Shown: in pieces, positions 35,992 to 46,088 of the stretch
How the letters are laid out: every line of letters starts with the position of its first letter
Position numbering within the stretch: the first letter of the stretch is position 1
From: Pantoea sp. AS-PWVM4
GTDB lineage: Bacteria; Pseudomonadota; Gammaproteobacteria; Enterobacterales; Enterobacteriaceae
DNA: 64,000 nt
NCBI RefSeq assembly: GCF_000468095.1
Contig: NZ_ASZC01000013.1
Location: forward strand, 120,553 to 184,552
Direction of reading: 5' to 3'
The notes under the pieces: model-generated
The model's input: only the letters and a program-made list of their open reading frames with translations
What the model was told of the DNA's origin: nothing
Database searches by the model: none
Made by a program: the position numbers and the translations under genes

Positions 35992-36975
35992 ATGCCCATA
36001 TTTACCCTTCCCCCTCGTCAGCCGACTGCATCATCTCGTCTGCCTTTAACCCTGATGTCACTCGATGAGTGGGCGCTGGTTGCGGTGCAGGGCAAAGACA
36101 GCACCTCGTATTTGCAAGGCCAACTGACGCTGGATGTAGCCGCGCTGGATGCGACACAGCATCGTCCGGCCGCGCATTGCGATGCCAAAGGGAAAATGTG
36201 GAGCAGCCTGCGTCTGTTTCATCGTGGCGAAGGTTATGGCTACCTGGTACGCCGTAATCTGCGTGATACCCAGCTTACGGAGCTGAAAAAATATGCGGTG
36301 TTCGCCAAGGTGACCATTGCCGCCGATGATGATGCCGTACTGCTGGGCCTGGCTGGCTTCCAGGCACGCACGGCACTGGCAGGTCTGTTCCCGGTGCTGC
36401 CGGATGCCACAACACCGGTAGTGCAGCAGGGCGACACGACTCTGCTGTGGTTTGAGCAACCGGCGGAACGCTTCCTGTTGGTTACTACGCTGGCCCAGGC
36501 TGAAGCGCTGAAGGATAAACTGACAGGGGATGCGCAATTCAATGACAGCACGCAGTGGCTGGCACTGGATATTGAAGCAGGCATTCCGGTGATTGACAGC
36601 GCCACCAGCGCACAGTTGATCCCACAAGCCACTAACCTGCAAGCGCTGGATGCCATCAGCTTTAAAAAAGGCTGCTACACCGGGCAGGAGATGGTAGCAC
36701 GCGCAAAATTCCGTGGCGCCAACAAACGCGCGCTGTACTGGCTGGCTGGCCAGGCCAGCCATCTGCCACCGGCCGATGGGTCACTGGAATTACAGATGGG
36801 TGACAGGTGGCGTCGCACCGGCACCGTACTCACCGCCGTTCAACTGGATGACGGTGAGGCATGGATTCAGGTGGTGATGAATAACGATCTGGAACCGGAT
36901 AGCGTGCTGCGGGTTGAGGGTGATGAAGGGGGCAAGCTGACCATTCAGCCATTGCCCTATTCTCTCGAAGATTAA
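35992..36975 (+). CDS. ygfZ: tRNA-modifying folate-binding protein YgfZ
   Basis: 327 residues from [10 protein letters not shown]; the frame runs back to 35737 but this start fits the family. The signature is [18 protein letters not shown] with its conserved Cys. It belongs to the GcvT-like folate-binding fold and is needed for certain iron-sulfur enzymes and tRNA modification by MiaB. Divergent from sdhE, as in E. coli. Confidence 0.95.
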   Translation: MPIFTLPPRQPTASSRLPLTLMSLDEWALVAVQGKDSTSYLQGQLTLDVAALDATQHRPAAHCDAKGKMWSSLRLFHRGEGYGYLVRRNLRDTQLTELKKYAVFAKVTIAADDDAVLLGLAGFQARTALAGLFPVLPDATTPVVQQGDTTLLWFEQPAERFLLVTTLAQAEALKDKLTGDAQFNDSTQWLALDIEAGIPVIDSATSAQLIPQATNLQALDAISFKKGCYTGQEMVARAKFRGANKRALYWLAGQASHLPPADGSLELQMGDRWRRTGTVLTAVQLDDGEAWIQVVMNNDLEPDSVLRVEGDEGGKLTIQPLPYSLED

Positions 36976-37006
36976 ATTTCTCAGGCTTCCTTTTCCCTCA
37001 CCCCGC

Positions 37007-37031
37007 CCCTCTCCCGCAAGACGGGAGAGGG
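37007..37031. repeat. Inverted repeat CCCTCTCCCG / CGGGAGAGGG
   Basis: A 10-bp perfect stem with a 5-nt loop between convergent ygfZ and trhA. It lacks a T-run, so it is more likely a dispersed repeat element; it could also act as a 3' mRNA stabiliser. Confidence 0.55.
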
Positions 37032-37065
37032 AGATATGCCATATGCAAGACCGGGAGGATGGATT

Positions 37066-37719
37066 TTACATCACGTAGAAATAGATAGCGCAGAAGTGGC
37101 ACACGCTGCCACCCAACACAAACGCGTGCCAGATTGCATGGTTATAAGGGATGCGGCGCGCGACATAGAAAATCACGCCTAACGAGTACACGATCCCGCC
37201 CGCCGCCAGCAGCCATACGCCACCCGCTGACAATTTTGTTGCCAGCTGATAAATCACCACCAGCGACAGCCAGCCCATACTGAGATAGGTGACCAGCGAT
37301 AGCACCTTAAAACGGTGGGCAATGGTGAGTTTAAAGATGATTCCCGCCAGCGCGAGGCTCCAGATGACAATCATCAGCCCTTTAGCCAGCGACGATTTCA
37401 GTCCCACCAGCAGGAATGGCGTATACGTCCCCGCAATCAGCAAATAGATGGCACAGTGGTCAAATTTTTTCAGCCAGTATTTGGCTTTCTGGTGTGGAAT
37501 GGCGTGATAAAGGGTCGACGCCAGAAACAGCAGAATCATGCTGCCACCATACAAACTGTAGCTGGTGATCGCGGTGGCATCCGCCTGCATTTCAACGGCT
37601 TGCGTTAAAAGCAACACCAGGCCAATAATGCCAAACAGGCAGCCCAATCCGTGGCTGATACTGTTAGCAATCTCCTCTGCCAGCGAATAGCCCTGAGCGA
37701 TAAGACGGTTCTGTACCAT
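37066..37719 (-). CDS. trhA: TrhA/YqfA hemolysin III-family membrane protein
   Basis: 217 residues from [20 protein letters not shown], as in E. coli YqfA; the frame runs to 37800 without homology. Seven hydrophobic helices, with the PAQR/HlyIII motifs [27 protein letters not shown] and [18 protein letters not shown]. In E. coli it affects membrane energetics. Confidence 0.93.
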   Translation of the reverse strand: MVQNRLIAQGYSLAEEIANSISHGLGCLFGIIGLVLLLTQAVEMQADATAITSYSLYGGSMILLFLASTLYHAIPHQKAKYWLKKFDHCAIYLLIAGTYTPFLLVGLKSSLAKGLMIVIWSLALAGIIFKLTIAHRFKVLSLVTYLSMGWLSLVVIYQLATKLSAGGVWLLAAGGIVYSLGVIFYVARRIPYNHAIWHAFVLGGSVCHFCAIYFYVM

Positions 37720-37852
37720 GAGAGTGCATCCCGAAAAACGAAGAAACTGACTGTGCTTTTTCTGTGCATCAGAGTAACCAGAATCAATTTCAGTGTACAC
37801 ATGTACGCTAAAATTAATCTGTGAATCAGTGTTTCAGCCAGTATGATCAGAC

Positions 37853-37923
37853 GTAGCGGCGCGATTTATCGCGCGGTTTTTCCGGCACAGCACGCGAAAT
37901 TGCGCGATAAATCGCGCCGCTAC
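37853..37923. repeat. Palindromic repeat locus 7 (inward pair)
   Basis: Forward unit 37853-37874 and reverse unit 37902-37923, both exact. The spacer TTTTTCCGGCACAGCACGCG is the reverse complement of the spacer type at loci 11 and 12. Confidence 0.92.
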
Positions 37924-37942
37924 GGATCGGAGAGATAGGCGT

Positions 37943-38686
37943 TTACCGCCCACCTGCGGCATCAATGATAGTGCCGGTGATATAGGATGCGGCATCACTG
38001 GTGAGCCAGAGGATAGCCTCGGCGATCTCCTGCGGCTGACCGCCACGCCCCATCGGGATAACGCTGGCAAGCCGATCTACCCTACCAGGTTCACCACCGT
38101 CAGCATGCATTTCGGTGTAAATAAATCCCGGACGTACGCCGTTCACGCGAATCCCCTGCGCGGCAACTTCCAGCGATAAGCCTTTGGTAAGTGTATCCAT
38201 CGCGCCTTTGGAGGCGGCGTAATCCACATATTCCCCTGGCGCTCCGGTTCTGGCCGCGGCGGATGACACGTTGACGATCGCGCCACCGCTGCCGCCATGT
38301 TGGGTTCCCATGCGTTTCACCGCTTCGCGGCAGCATAAGAACGTACCGGTGACATTGGTAGCAAAGACTCGCTGGAGGCGTTCTGCGGTCAGGTCTTCAG
38401 TGCGGCACTGCTGAAACAGAATGCCCGCATTGTTGACCAACACCTTCAGCGGCGCTTCGTAGCGGTCAAGCTGCTGAAACATCCGTACCACCTGCGCTTC
38501 ATCGGCGATATCCGCCTGCACCGTAAACGCCTTGCCACCCTGTGCTTCGATGGCGGCGACCACCTGTTGCGCTTCAGCTTCACGCTGGCGGTAATTCACC
38601 GCCACGCAATAACCTGCCTGCGCCAGTAATAACGCTGTAGCACGACCGATACCGCGACTTGCGCCAGTGACTAATGCCAGTTCCAT
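37943..38686 (-). CDS. ygfF: SDR-family oxidoreductase, YgfF-like
   Basis: 247 residues. Classical short-chain dehydrogenase: cofactor loop TGASRGIGRATALL, NNAGI, and catalytic Ser-Tyr-Lys in NVSSAAARTG...EYVDYAASKGAMDTL. The RBS GGAGG lies 5 bp before the start. The position next to gcvP and the size match E. coli ygfF. Substrate unknown. E. coli's bglA and yqfB, between trhA and ygfF, are absent here. Confidence 0.88.
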   Translation of the reverse strand: MELALVTGASRGIGRATALLLAQAGYCVAVNYRQREAEAQQVVAAIEAQGGKAFTVQADIADEAQVVRMFQQLDRYEAPLKVLVNNAGILFQQCRTEDLTAERLQRVFATNVTGTFLCCREAVKRMGTQHGGSGGAIVNVSSAAARTGAPGEYVDYAASKGAMDTLTKGLSLEVAAQGIRVNGVRPGFIYTEMHADGGEPGRVDRLASVIPMGRGGQPQEIAEAILWLTSDAASYITGTIIDAAGGR

Positions 38687-38695
38687 TTTGCCTCC

Positions 38696-38722
38696 AAAGA
38701 AAAAGGCCGGTTTCCCGGCCTT
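38696..38722 (-). terminator. gcvP terminator
   Basis: AAGGCCGGtttCCCGGCCTT stem on the minus strand followed by a T-rich run, 25 bp after the gcvP stop. Confidence 0.8.
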
Positions 38723-38746
38723 CGATAACGTGTGGTTCAGTGTAGC

Positions 38747-41620
38747 TTACGCATACTCACTCATCGGTACGCAGCTACAGAACAGGTTGCGATCGCCAAA
38801 CACATCATCCAGACGTTTTACCGTCGGCCAGTATTTGTTGGCGCTGCCTGCCGGGAACACGGCCAGCTCGCGGCTGTACGGATGCGCCCACTCACCAACG
38901 ATCTCCATCTGAGTGTGCGGCGCATTGACCAGCGGGTTGTCCTCTGCCGGCCATTCACCATCTGCCACACGATCGATTTCCATACGGATTGCCAGCATCG
39001 CATCAATAAAGCGATCCAGCTCGATTTTGCTCTCTGATTCCGTCGGCTCGACCATCAGCGTACCCGCAACCGGGAATGACATGGTTGGCGCATGGAACCC
39101 GTAATCGATCAGACGTTTGGCGATATCCATTTCGCTGATGCCGGTTTGTTCTTTCAGCGGGCGAATATCAAGAATACATTCATGCGCCACGCGATCATCG
39201 CGACCGGTATAGAGAATCGGATAGGCTGACTGCAAACGGCTGGCGATGTAGTTGGCATTGAGGATTGCCACCGAACTCGCCTGCTTCAATCCTTCAGCAC
39301 CCATCATGCGGATATACATCCAGCTGATCGGCAGAATCGAGGCACTGCCAAAGGGGGCTGCGGATACCGCGCCCTGCTGCGTCAGTACACCATCAATCTG
39401 CACTACGCTATGGCCCGGTACAAACGGTGCCAGATGCGCTTTCACGCCGATCGGTCCCATACCTGGGCCGCCACCGCCGTGTGGAATACAGAAGGTTTTA
39501 TGCAGGTTAAGGTGAGAGACATCCGCGCCGATATAACCTGGCGTGGTGATCCCCACCTGGGCGTTCATGTTGGCGCCATCCAGATAAACCTGACCGCCGT
39601 ACTGATGCACGATCTGGCACACTTCACGGATAGTCTCTTCATACACGCCGTGCGTTGACGGGTAGGTCACCATGATGCAGGAGAGTTTATCGCCTGACTG
39701 CGCCGCTTTCTCACGCAGATCGCCGAGGTCGATGTTGCCCTGTTTGTCACAGGCCACCACCACCACCGACATTCCCGCCATCTGTGCCGACGCCGGGTTG
39801 GTGCCATGCGCAGAACTGGGGATCAAACAGATATGGCGATCGCCTTCGTTACGGCTTTCGTGGTAGCGACGGATAGCCAGCAAGCCAGCATATTCACCCT
39901 GCGCACCAGAGTTAGGCTGCATACACAGCGCGTCGTAACCGGTCAGCTGTACCAACCACTGCGACAGTTGGCCGATCATTTGCAGATAACCGGACGCCTG
40001 TTCTGCCGGACAGAACGGGTGCAGTTCAGCGAATTCCGGCCAGGTAATCGGGATCATCTCTGCGGCGGCATTCAGTTTCATGGTGCAGGAACCGAGCGGG
40101 ATCATCGCCTGGTTCAACGCCAGATCCTTTTTCTCCAGGCTGTGCATATAACGCATCATCTCAGTTTCGCTGTGATGACGGTTAAATACCGGGTGCTCGA
40201 GAATCGCGCTCTGGCGCTGCTGCCCTGCCGGGATTCCGCTGTTTTCAGCAGCCACGGCGCTGTCCAGCGCATCAATGTCCTGGCCATGCTCATCACCCAG
40301 CAAAATGGCGAACAGCGCCTGCACGTCTTCACGACGGGTAGTTTCATCCAGCGTGATGCCCACGGCGTGATGAATGTCGCTACGCAGGTTAACACCGAAA
40401 CTCAGCGCACGGTTCAGCACTGCCGCTTTGTCAGCCACTTCGACGGTCAGGGTATCGAACCAGCTATTGTGGCGCAGTTTCAGTCCGCCATTTTTCAGTC
40501 CGGCCGCCAGGATGCTGGTCAGACGGTGGATACGCGAGGCAATACGCTTCAGGCCAGCCGGTCCATGATAAACCGCATAGAAACCAGCGATGTTTGCCAG
40601 CAGCACCTGTGAAGTACAGATGTTGGAGTTGGCCTTCTCACGGCGGATGTGCTGTTCACGGGTTTGCATCGCCATACGCAGCGCGGTGTTACCGGCGGCA
40701 TCGCGCGACACACCGATGATACGCCCGGGCATGGAACGCTTGTGCTCGTCACGGCTGGCAAAAAATGCCGCGTGAGGACCACCGTAGCCCATTGGCACAC
40801 CGAAACGTTGCGCAGAACCAAATACAATGTCTGCGCCCTGCTTGCCCGGTGCTTCCAGTTGCACCAACGCCATAAAGTCAGAGGCGACACTCACCACCAC
40901 TTTGCGGCTTTTCAGCTCGGCAATCAGCGAACGGTAGTCATGCACTTCACCGGTGGTACCCGCCTGTTGCAGCAGCACACCAAACAGGTCGTCATGATCG
41001 AGCGCTTTTGCTGCGCTATCGATAATCAGTTCAAAACCAAAGGTTTCGGCACGCGTACGCACCACATCCAGTGTTTGCGGATGGATGTCGTCAGCGATAA
41101 AGAATTTGTTGGCATTTTTCAGCTTGCTGACGCGTTTTGCCATCGCCATCGCTTCAGCGGCGGCGGTGGCTTCGTCAAGCAGTGAAGCCGATGCGATATC
41201 AAGGCCGGTCAGGTCCAGCGTCAGGGTCTGGAAGTTGAGCAGCGCTTCCAGACGGCCCTGCGATACTTCCGGCTGGTAAGGGGTATAGGCGGTGTACCAA
41301 CCCGGATTTTCCAGCATGTTGCGCAGAATCACCGGAGGGGTGATCACTGCGGTGTAGCCCATACCAATCCAGGATTTATAACGCTGGTTCTGACTGGCAA
41401 TCGCTTTCAGCTCTGCCAGCGCCTGCTGCTCGGTGGCCGCATCACCCACAGCGGGCGGTCCCGGCAATTGGATGTCGGCAGGCACAATGGAACCAATCAG
41501 GGATTCCAAAGAGCTGGCACCAATCGCTTCCAGCATGGTGGCCTGTTGCTCCGGCGTTGGTCCGATATGGCGCTCAATAAAAGCACCGTTATGTTCAAGC
41601 TGGCTGAGAGTCTGAGTCAT
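38747..41620 (-). CDS. gcvP: Glycine dehydrogenase (decarboxylating), P protein
   Basis: 957 residues from [20 protein letters not shown], the E. coli N-terminus; a TTG start at 41662 is also in frame but lies in the gcvH-gcvP hairpin. P protein decarboxylates glycine and passes the aminomethyl group to GcvH. The PLP Lys is in [19 protein letters not shown]. Last gene of gcvTHP. Confidence 0.97.
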   Translation of the reverse strand: MTQTLSQLEHNGAFIERHIGPTPEQQATMLEAIGASSLESLIGSIVPADIQLPGPPAVGDAATEQQALAELKAIASQNQRYKSWIGMGYTAVITPPVILRNMLENPGWYTAYTPYQPEVSQGRLEALLNFQTLTLDLTGLDIASASLLDEATAAAEAMAMAKRVSKLKNANKFFIADDIHPQTLDVVRTRAETFGFELIIDSAAKALDHDDLFGVLLQQAGTTGEVHDYRSLIAELKSRKVVVSVASDFMALVQLEAPGKQGADIVFGSAQRFGVPMGYGGPHAAFFASRDEHKRSMPGRIIGVSRDAAGNTALRMAMQTREQHIRREKANSNICTSQVLLANIAGFYAVYHGPAGLKRIASRIHRLTSILAAGLKNGGLKLRHNSWFDTLTVEVADKAAVLNRALSFGVNLRSDIHHAVGITLDETTRREDVQALFAILLGDEHGQDIDALDSAVAAENSGIPAGQQRQSAILEHPVFNRHHSETEMMRYMHSLEKKDLALNQAMIPLGSCTMKLNAAAEMIPITWPEFAELHPFCPAEQASGYLQMIGQLSQWLVQLTGYDALCMQPNSGAQGEYAGLLAIRRYHESRNEGDRHICLIPSSAHGTNPASAQMAGMSVVVVACDKQGNIDLGDLREKAAQSGDKLSCIMVTYPSTHGVYEETIREVCQIVHQYGGQVYLDGANMNAQVGITTPGYIGADVSHLNLHKTFCIPHGGGGPGMGPIGVKAHLAPFVPGHSVVQIDGVLTQQGAVSAAPFGSASILPISWMYIRMMGAEGLKQASSVAILNANYIASRLQSAYPILYTGRDDRVAHECILDIRPLKEQTGISEMDIAKRLIDYGFHAPTMSFPVAGTLMVEPTESESKIELDRFIDAMLAIRMEIDRVADGEWPAEDNPLVNAPHTQMEIVGEWAHPYSRELAVFPAGSANKYWPTVKRLDDVFGDRNLFCSCVPMSEYA

Positions 41621-41660
41621 TAGCAGTAAATCCTGAATCGGGCTGGGTATTAATACAGAC

Positions 41661-41691
41661 AAAAAAGAAAGGTGCCGCCACGCGACACCTT
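41661..41691 (-). terminator. Terminator-like hairpin between gcvH and gcvP
   Basis: On the minus strand AAGGTGtCG...CGgCACCTT is followed by TTCTTTTTT: a stem with two imperfect pairs and a T-run in the 84-bp gcvH-gcvP gap. It may attenuate gcvP relative to gcvT and gcvH. Confidence 0.55.
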
Positions 41692-41704
41692 CTGATACTG
41701 GCGC

Positions 41705-42091
41705 TTAATCTTCGATGGTTTTTTTATAACCTTCGGCATTCATCAGCGACTCGAGTTCAGACTCATCGCTGGCCTTGATTTTGAACAGCCAACCGTCGGT
41801 GTAGGGGTCGCTGTTAATCAGCTCCGGTGAGCTTTCCAGCTCTTCGTTGACCGCCAAAATTTCGCCACTGATGGGAGCGTAAATATCAGAAGCCGCTTTC
41901 ACCGATTCGGCAACTGCGCAATCTTCACCGCTCTCAACCACGCGGCCCACTTCCGGCAGATCGACAAACACCATGTCACCCAACAGCTCCTGAGCATGTT
42001 CGGTAATCCCTACGGTGTAGGTGCCGTCGGCCTCCTGACGCACCCACTCGTGGCTCTCTTTGTACTTCAATTCGTTTGGTACATTGCTCAT
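41705..42091 (-). CDS. gcvH: Glycine cleavage system H protein
   Basis: 128 residues from [22 protein letters not shown] lies 8 bp before. An in-frame TTG two codons upstream is less likely. The lipoylated Lys is in [16 protein letters not shown]. It carries the aminomethyl group between the P, T and L proteins. Confidence 0.97.
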   Translation of the reverse strand: MSNVPNELKYKESHEWVRQEADGTYTVGITEHAQELLGDMVFVDLPEVGRVVESGEDCAVAESVKAASDIYAPISGEILAVNEELESSPELINSDPYTDGWLFKIKASDESELESLMNAEGYKKTIED

Positions 42092-42111
42092 CGCCAAATC
42101 TCCTGAAAAAG

Positions 42112-43209
42112 TTACTGTGCGACCGGTTTACCGGCGCGAACAAAAATTGGTTTGGTGACCTTTACCGGCATTTCACGATTGCGGATTTCCACAATCGCCT
42201 GCTCGCCAATTCCGGCTGGCACGCGTGCCAGCGCAATGCTGTATCCCAGCGTCGGAGAGAAGGAGCCACTGGTAATAATACCCTGCTGCGGCTGACCTTG
42301 TTCATCGGTGAAACGTACCGGCAGACCGTTACGCAACACCCCTTTTTCGGTCATGATCAGACCGACCAGTTTTTCCGTTCCGGCAACGCGCTGAGCTTCC
42401 AACGCCTCGCGGCCAATAAAATCACGGTCGCTGGGTTCCCAAACAATGGTCCAGCCCATATTCGCCGCCAGCGGTGAAACGCCCTCGTCCATCTCCTGGC
42501 CGTAGAGGTTCATCCCCGCTTCCAGACGCAACGTATCACGCGCACCCAAACCAGCCGGTTTAACCCCTGCAGCCAACAGGCGCTGCCAGAAATCCGCGGC
42601 GGCGTTAGCCGGCATGGCAATTTCGTAGCCCGCTTCACCGGTATAACCGGTGGTAGCGATAAACAGATCATCCGCCTGCACACCGAAGAACGGTTTCATG
42701 CCCGCGACGGCATCACGTTGCGCGGCACTGAACAGCGACTGCGCTTTCTGCTGCGCATGCGGTCCCTGCACCGCGATCAGTGCTAAATCGTCACGTTCAG
42801 TCAGGGTAATGCCATACGGCTGTGCGTGTTCACCAATCCATGCAAGGTCTTTCTCACGCGTGGCTGAGTTCACCACCAAACGGAAGAAGTCCTCGGTCAT
42901 AAAGTAAACAATCAAATCATCAATGACGCCACCTGATGCATTTAGCATGCCGGTGTACAGCGCTTTGCCTGGCTGGGTCAGTTTGGCGACGTCGTTCGCC
43001 AGCAGGTAACGCAGAAATTCGCGGGTGCGGGCACCGTGCAGGTCAACGATGGTCATGTGGGAAACATCAAACATGCCGGCATCAGTGCGTACCACATGAT
43101 GCTCATCCATTTGCGAGCCGTAGTGGAGTGGCATCATCCAGCCGTGAAAATCCACCATACGTGCGCCGCAGGCCTGATGCTGTTCGAATAGAGGCGTTTG
43201 CTGAGTCAT
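42112..43209 (-). CDS. gcvT: Aminomethyltransferase, glycine cleavage T protein
   Basis: 365 residues from [20 protein letters not shown]. Transfers the methylene group to tetrahydrofolate. Conserved segments [40 protein letters not shown] and [19 protein letters not shown] match E. coli. An ATG two codons upstream (43215) is possible; AGGATGG precedes the chosen one. First gene of the operon. Confidence 0.97.
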   Translation of the reverse strand: MTQQTPLFEQHQACGARMVDFHGWMMPLHYGSQMDEHHVVRTDAGMFDVSHMTIVDLHGARTREFLRYLLANDVAKLTQPGKALYTGMLNASGGVIDDLIVYFMTEDFFRLVVNSATREKDLAWIGEHAQPYGITLTERDDLALIAVQGPHAQQKAQSLFSAAQRDAVAGMKPFFGVQADDLFIATTGYTGEAGYEIAMPANAAADFWQRLLAAGVKPAGLGARDTLRLEAGMNLYGQEMDEGVSPLAANMGWTIVWEPSDRDFIGREALEAQRVAGTEKLVGLIMTEKGVLRNGLPVRFTDEQGQPQQGIITSGSFSPTLGYSIALARVPAGIGEQAIVEIRNREMPVKVTKPIFVRAGKPVAQ

Positions 43210-43264
43210 AACCATCCTGTAGAAACAAGTGAGCGTGACGCGCCTGCGTAGCCGATTGTGGCTG

Positions 43265-43280
43265 ACGCAAACGTTCTCTT
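43265..43280. promoter_or_regulatory. PurR-like operator upstream of gcvT
   Basis: ACGCAAACGTTCTCTT matches the PurR consensus AnGCAAnCGnTTnCnT at all but one specified base. It is about 56 bp upstream of gcvT; purR control of gcv is known in E. coli. Confidence 0.55.
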
Positions 43281-43602
43281 TGCGCTGACGTTACCACCGA
43301 ACGAGGCAATTAACCATAAGCAAAACGAGGGCGAACTTGCGTTGGGCGTCAGCAAACCGCCGCACAGAATGCAGGATAATTCACTGGTTTTATGTGATTA
43401 AACACGCACAAAATACAACAAGTTAACTTTTATACAGAAAAATAATGTAATCCAGCACTCCGTATGGGCCAATGGCACCGCATAAAAAAATCTTTTGCAT
43501 GAGAAAATGTAATGCGAATTCCGACGTAAAATTAGAATAAATCAAACGAGGCGCAAAAAGGGTGCGGGGATGCATCAGGATGGTGCAAAGGAGGCAATGA
43601 TC
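43281..43602. other. Intergenic region upstream of gcvTHP without a recognised gene
   Basis: AT-rich sequence 5' of gcvT, expected to hold the GcvA- and Lrp-bound promoter region by comparison with E. coli. I could place no clear site other than the PurR-like sequence. Confidence 0.4.
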
Positions 43603-43674
43603 GTAGCGGTGCGATTTATCGCGCGGGTTTTACCGGCATCGCGAACGGATTCGCGCGATAAATCGCGCCGCTAC
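43603..43674. repeat. Palindromic repeat locus 8 (inward pair)
   Basis: Forward unit 43603-43624 with one change (GTAGCGGTGCG) and exact reverse unit 43653-43674. Lies 3' of ubiI. Confidence 0.9.
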
Positions 43675-43686
43675 GGGATGGAGGGA

Positions 43687-44889
43687 TTAGCGCAGCCAGG
43701 CGGGGATATCATTCAGCCCCATGGCCTGCTTGAGCATCATCGGTTTGATGCCTGGCAAGGTATCGGCCAGTTTCAACCCGACATCACGCAGCAATTTCTT
43801 GGCAGGATTGCTGCCCGCAAATAATTCGCGGAAGCCCTGCATACCCGCCAGCATTAACGCAGCGCTGTGCTTGCGACTGCGTTCATAGCGGCGCAGATAG
43901 AGATGCTGACCAATATCCTTGCCCTGACTGTGCAGGCGGCGAATTTCACCGATCAACTCTGCCGCATCCATAAAGCCGAGATTGACACCCTGGCCTGCCA
44001 ATGGGTGGATGGTGTGTGCGGCATCGCCGACCAACGCCAGTCGGTGCGCGGCAAAGTTACGTGCATAGCGCGCCATCAGCGGGAAGGTTTTACGTTCGCT
44101 CTCGACCTGGCACAGACCCAGGCGCATATCGAACGCGACGGAAAGCTGTTGATTAAACAGCGCTTCGGGCATCGCCTGCAAACGGCTGGCTTCCTGCGGC
44201 GACAATGACCAGACAATGGAGCTGAGATGCGGGTCCTGCATCGGCAAAAATGCCAGAATGCCGTCGCCGTGGAACACCTGGCGCGCCACCGCATCATGCG
44301 GCAGATCGGTGCGGATATTTGCCACCAGCGCGTGATGATCGTAATCCCAGAAAGTGATCGGAATATCGGCCTTATCACGCAACCACGAGTTGGCCCCGTC
44401 AGCGGCAATCAACAAACGCGCGCTCATCATGCTGCCGTCCTGGAGCGTGATAAAGGCTTCGTTATCGCCAAACGCCACCTGCTGCAACTGCGCCGGAGCC
44501 AGCAAGGTGATATCGCTGCACTGGCTGGCACGTTGCCACAGCGCGCTGTGAATCACCGGATTTTCAATAATATGGCCGAGATGTGCGAGGCCCTGCTGCT
44601 CATCATCGAAACTGATGCTGCCAAAGCTGTCCTGATCCCACACTTCCATGCCGTGATACGCGCTGGCGCGCAGAGCCAGAATCGTTGACCAGACATCCAG
44701 TTTTTGCAGCAGGCGTTCGCTGGCGGCATTGATTGCCGAGACGCGAACGGATGGCGCAGCCGCCGGATCAAACTGCGGTTCTGCGGCCTTCTCCAGCACC
44801 GCGACGCGTAATCCGCTGCCTTGCAGCCCACAGGCGACGGCCATTCCGACCATGCCACCGCCAGCGATAGCCACATCAAAAGTTTGCAT
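43687..44889 (-). CDS. ubiI: Ubiquinone C5-hydroxylase UbiI (VisC)
   Basis: 400 residues. FAD monooxygenase that hydroxylates C5 of the ubiquinone ring. FAD motifs AGGGMVGMAVACGLQG, the DG motif LLIAADGANSWLRD, and GDAAHTIHPLAGQGVNLGFMD. Follows ubiH by 20 bp. Confidence 0.96.
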   Translation of the reverse strand: MQTFDVAIAGGGMVGMAVACGLQGSGLRVAVLEKAAEPQFDPAAAPSVRVSAINAASERLLQKLDVWSTILALRASAYHGMEVWDQDSFGSISFDDEQQGLAHLGHIIENPVIHSALWQRASQCSDITLLAPAQLQQVAFGDNEAFITLQDGSMMSARLLIAADGANSWLRDKADIPITFWDYDHHALVANIRTDLPHDAVARQVFHGDGILAFLPMQDPHLSSIVWSLSPQEASRLQAMPEALFNQQLSVAFDMRLGLCQVESERKTFPLMARYARNFAAHRLALVGDAAHTIHPLAGQGVNLGFMDAAELIGEIRRLHSQGKDIGQHLYLRRYERSRKHSAALMLAGMQGFRELFAGSNPAKKLLRDVGLKLADTLPGIKPMMLKQAMGLNDIPAWLR

Positions 44890-44909
44890 TGCTGCCCCTT
44901 AATTCATGC

Positions 44910-46088
44910 TTAACGTTTTACCCAGCCGAGCGTACGCGCGGCAAGGGGGTTTCGCAGCCACGGCAGGTGGTCCATCGCCACCAGCCCAAAATTTCGTCCT
45001 GCCACTAGCGGAGCATAACGGTTGGCGAACAACCGCACCAGACCATCGGTGACGCCAATGGTGGCGGCACGGTCCGGTTGGCGTCGTGCGGCAAAATGAT
45101 GCAGCACCGCATAACTGCCAGGGTCCTGACGCTGGCGCCAGGCGCTGGCGAGATTTTCCGCCAGCGACATCACATCACGCAGGCCGAGGTTAAAGCCCTG
45201 CCCGGCAATCGGATGCAGCGTTTGCGCCGCATTGCCAACCAGCGCCAGACGATGCGCCACCTGGCGTTCAGCCGTTTGCAACGCCAGCGGGTAGATTTCG
45301 CGCTGACCGGTATGGGTGAAGCGCCCGAGACGCCAGCCAAAGGCCTGTTGCAGCTCACGCAGGAAAGTCGCGTCATCCCACTGCATCAGGGCTTCTCGGT
45401 CATCCAGCGGATGACACCATACCAGTGACATGCGATTGCCCGACATCGGTAACAGCGCCAGTGGGCCATGTTCGGTAAAACGCTCAAAGGCGCGCCCCTG
45501 ATGTGGCAACTGCGTGGTGACATTGGCAATCACCGCCAACTGCTGATAATCCTCACGCTGCCAGTTAATGCCGCAGGAGGCAGCCAGCGGTGAACGCGAA
45601 CCGTCAGCCGCCACCAACAAAGCACTGTCCAGTTGCTCGCCGCTATCGAGCGTGACCTGCACGTTATCAGCGCTGCGTGACACCGCCGTGACCTGCGCCG
45701 GGCAACGTAACGTTACACCCGGCGCCTGTTTCAGACGCTGGAACAGCCGTTGTCCAACATCAAACAACTCCACCACCTGCCCCAACGCCGGGAGCTGATA
45801 ATCCGCCGCCTGCATCGAGACAAACCCGGTGTGGCCACGGTCAGAAACGTGCACCTGGGTGATTGGCGTGCCGCAATCCTGCAATGAACGCCACAGATCG
45901 ATCTCCGCCAGTTGCTGGCAAGTGCCCGCCGCCAGCGCGATGGCACGGCCGTCATACCCCGGATGCGCACGGCTGTCCGGCTCACTGCGCTCAATCAGCG
46001 TTACCGGCAGTTTTCCCTGAGTGAGATGGGATAACGCCAGTGCCAGAGTGGCACCGGTCATGCCGCCGCCTGCAATCAGAATGCTCAT
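44910..46088 (-). CDS. ubiH: 2-octaprenyl-6-methoxyphenol hydroxylase UbiH
   Basis: 392 residues. FAD monooxygenase of ubiquinone synthesis (C1 hydroxylation). Motifs [32 protein letters not shown] and VGNAAQTLHPIAGQGFNLGLRD. It overlaps the pepP stop by 4 bp (ATGA). Confidence 0.96.
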   Translation of the reverse strand: MSILIAGGGMTGATLALALSHLTQGKLPVTLIERSEPDSRAHPGYDGRAIALAAGTCQQLAEIDLWRSLQDCGTPITQVHVSDRGHTGFVSMQAADYQLPALGQVVELFDVGQRLFQRLKQAPGVTLRCPAQVTAVSRSADNVQVTLDSGEQLDSALLVAADGSRSPLAASCGINWQREDYQQLAVIANVTTQLPHQGRAFERFTEHGPLALLPMSGNRMSLVWCHPLDDREALMQWDDATFLRELQQAFGWRLGRFTHTGQREIYPLALQTAERQVAHRLALVGNAAQTLHPIAGQGFNLGLRDVMSLAENLASAWRQRQDPGSYAVLHHFAARRQPDRAATIGVTDGLVRLFANRYAPLVAGRNFGLVAMDHLPWLRNPLAARTLGWVKR

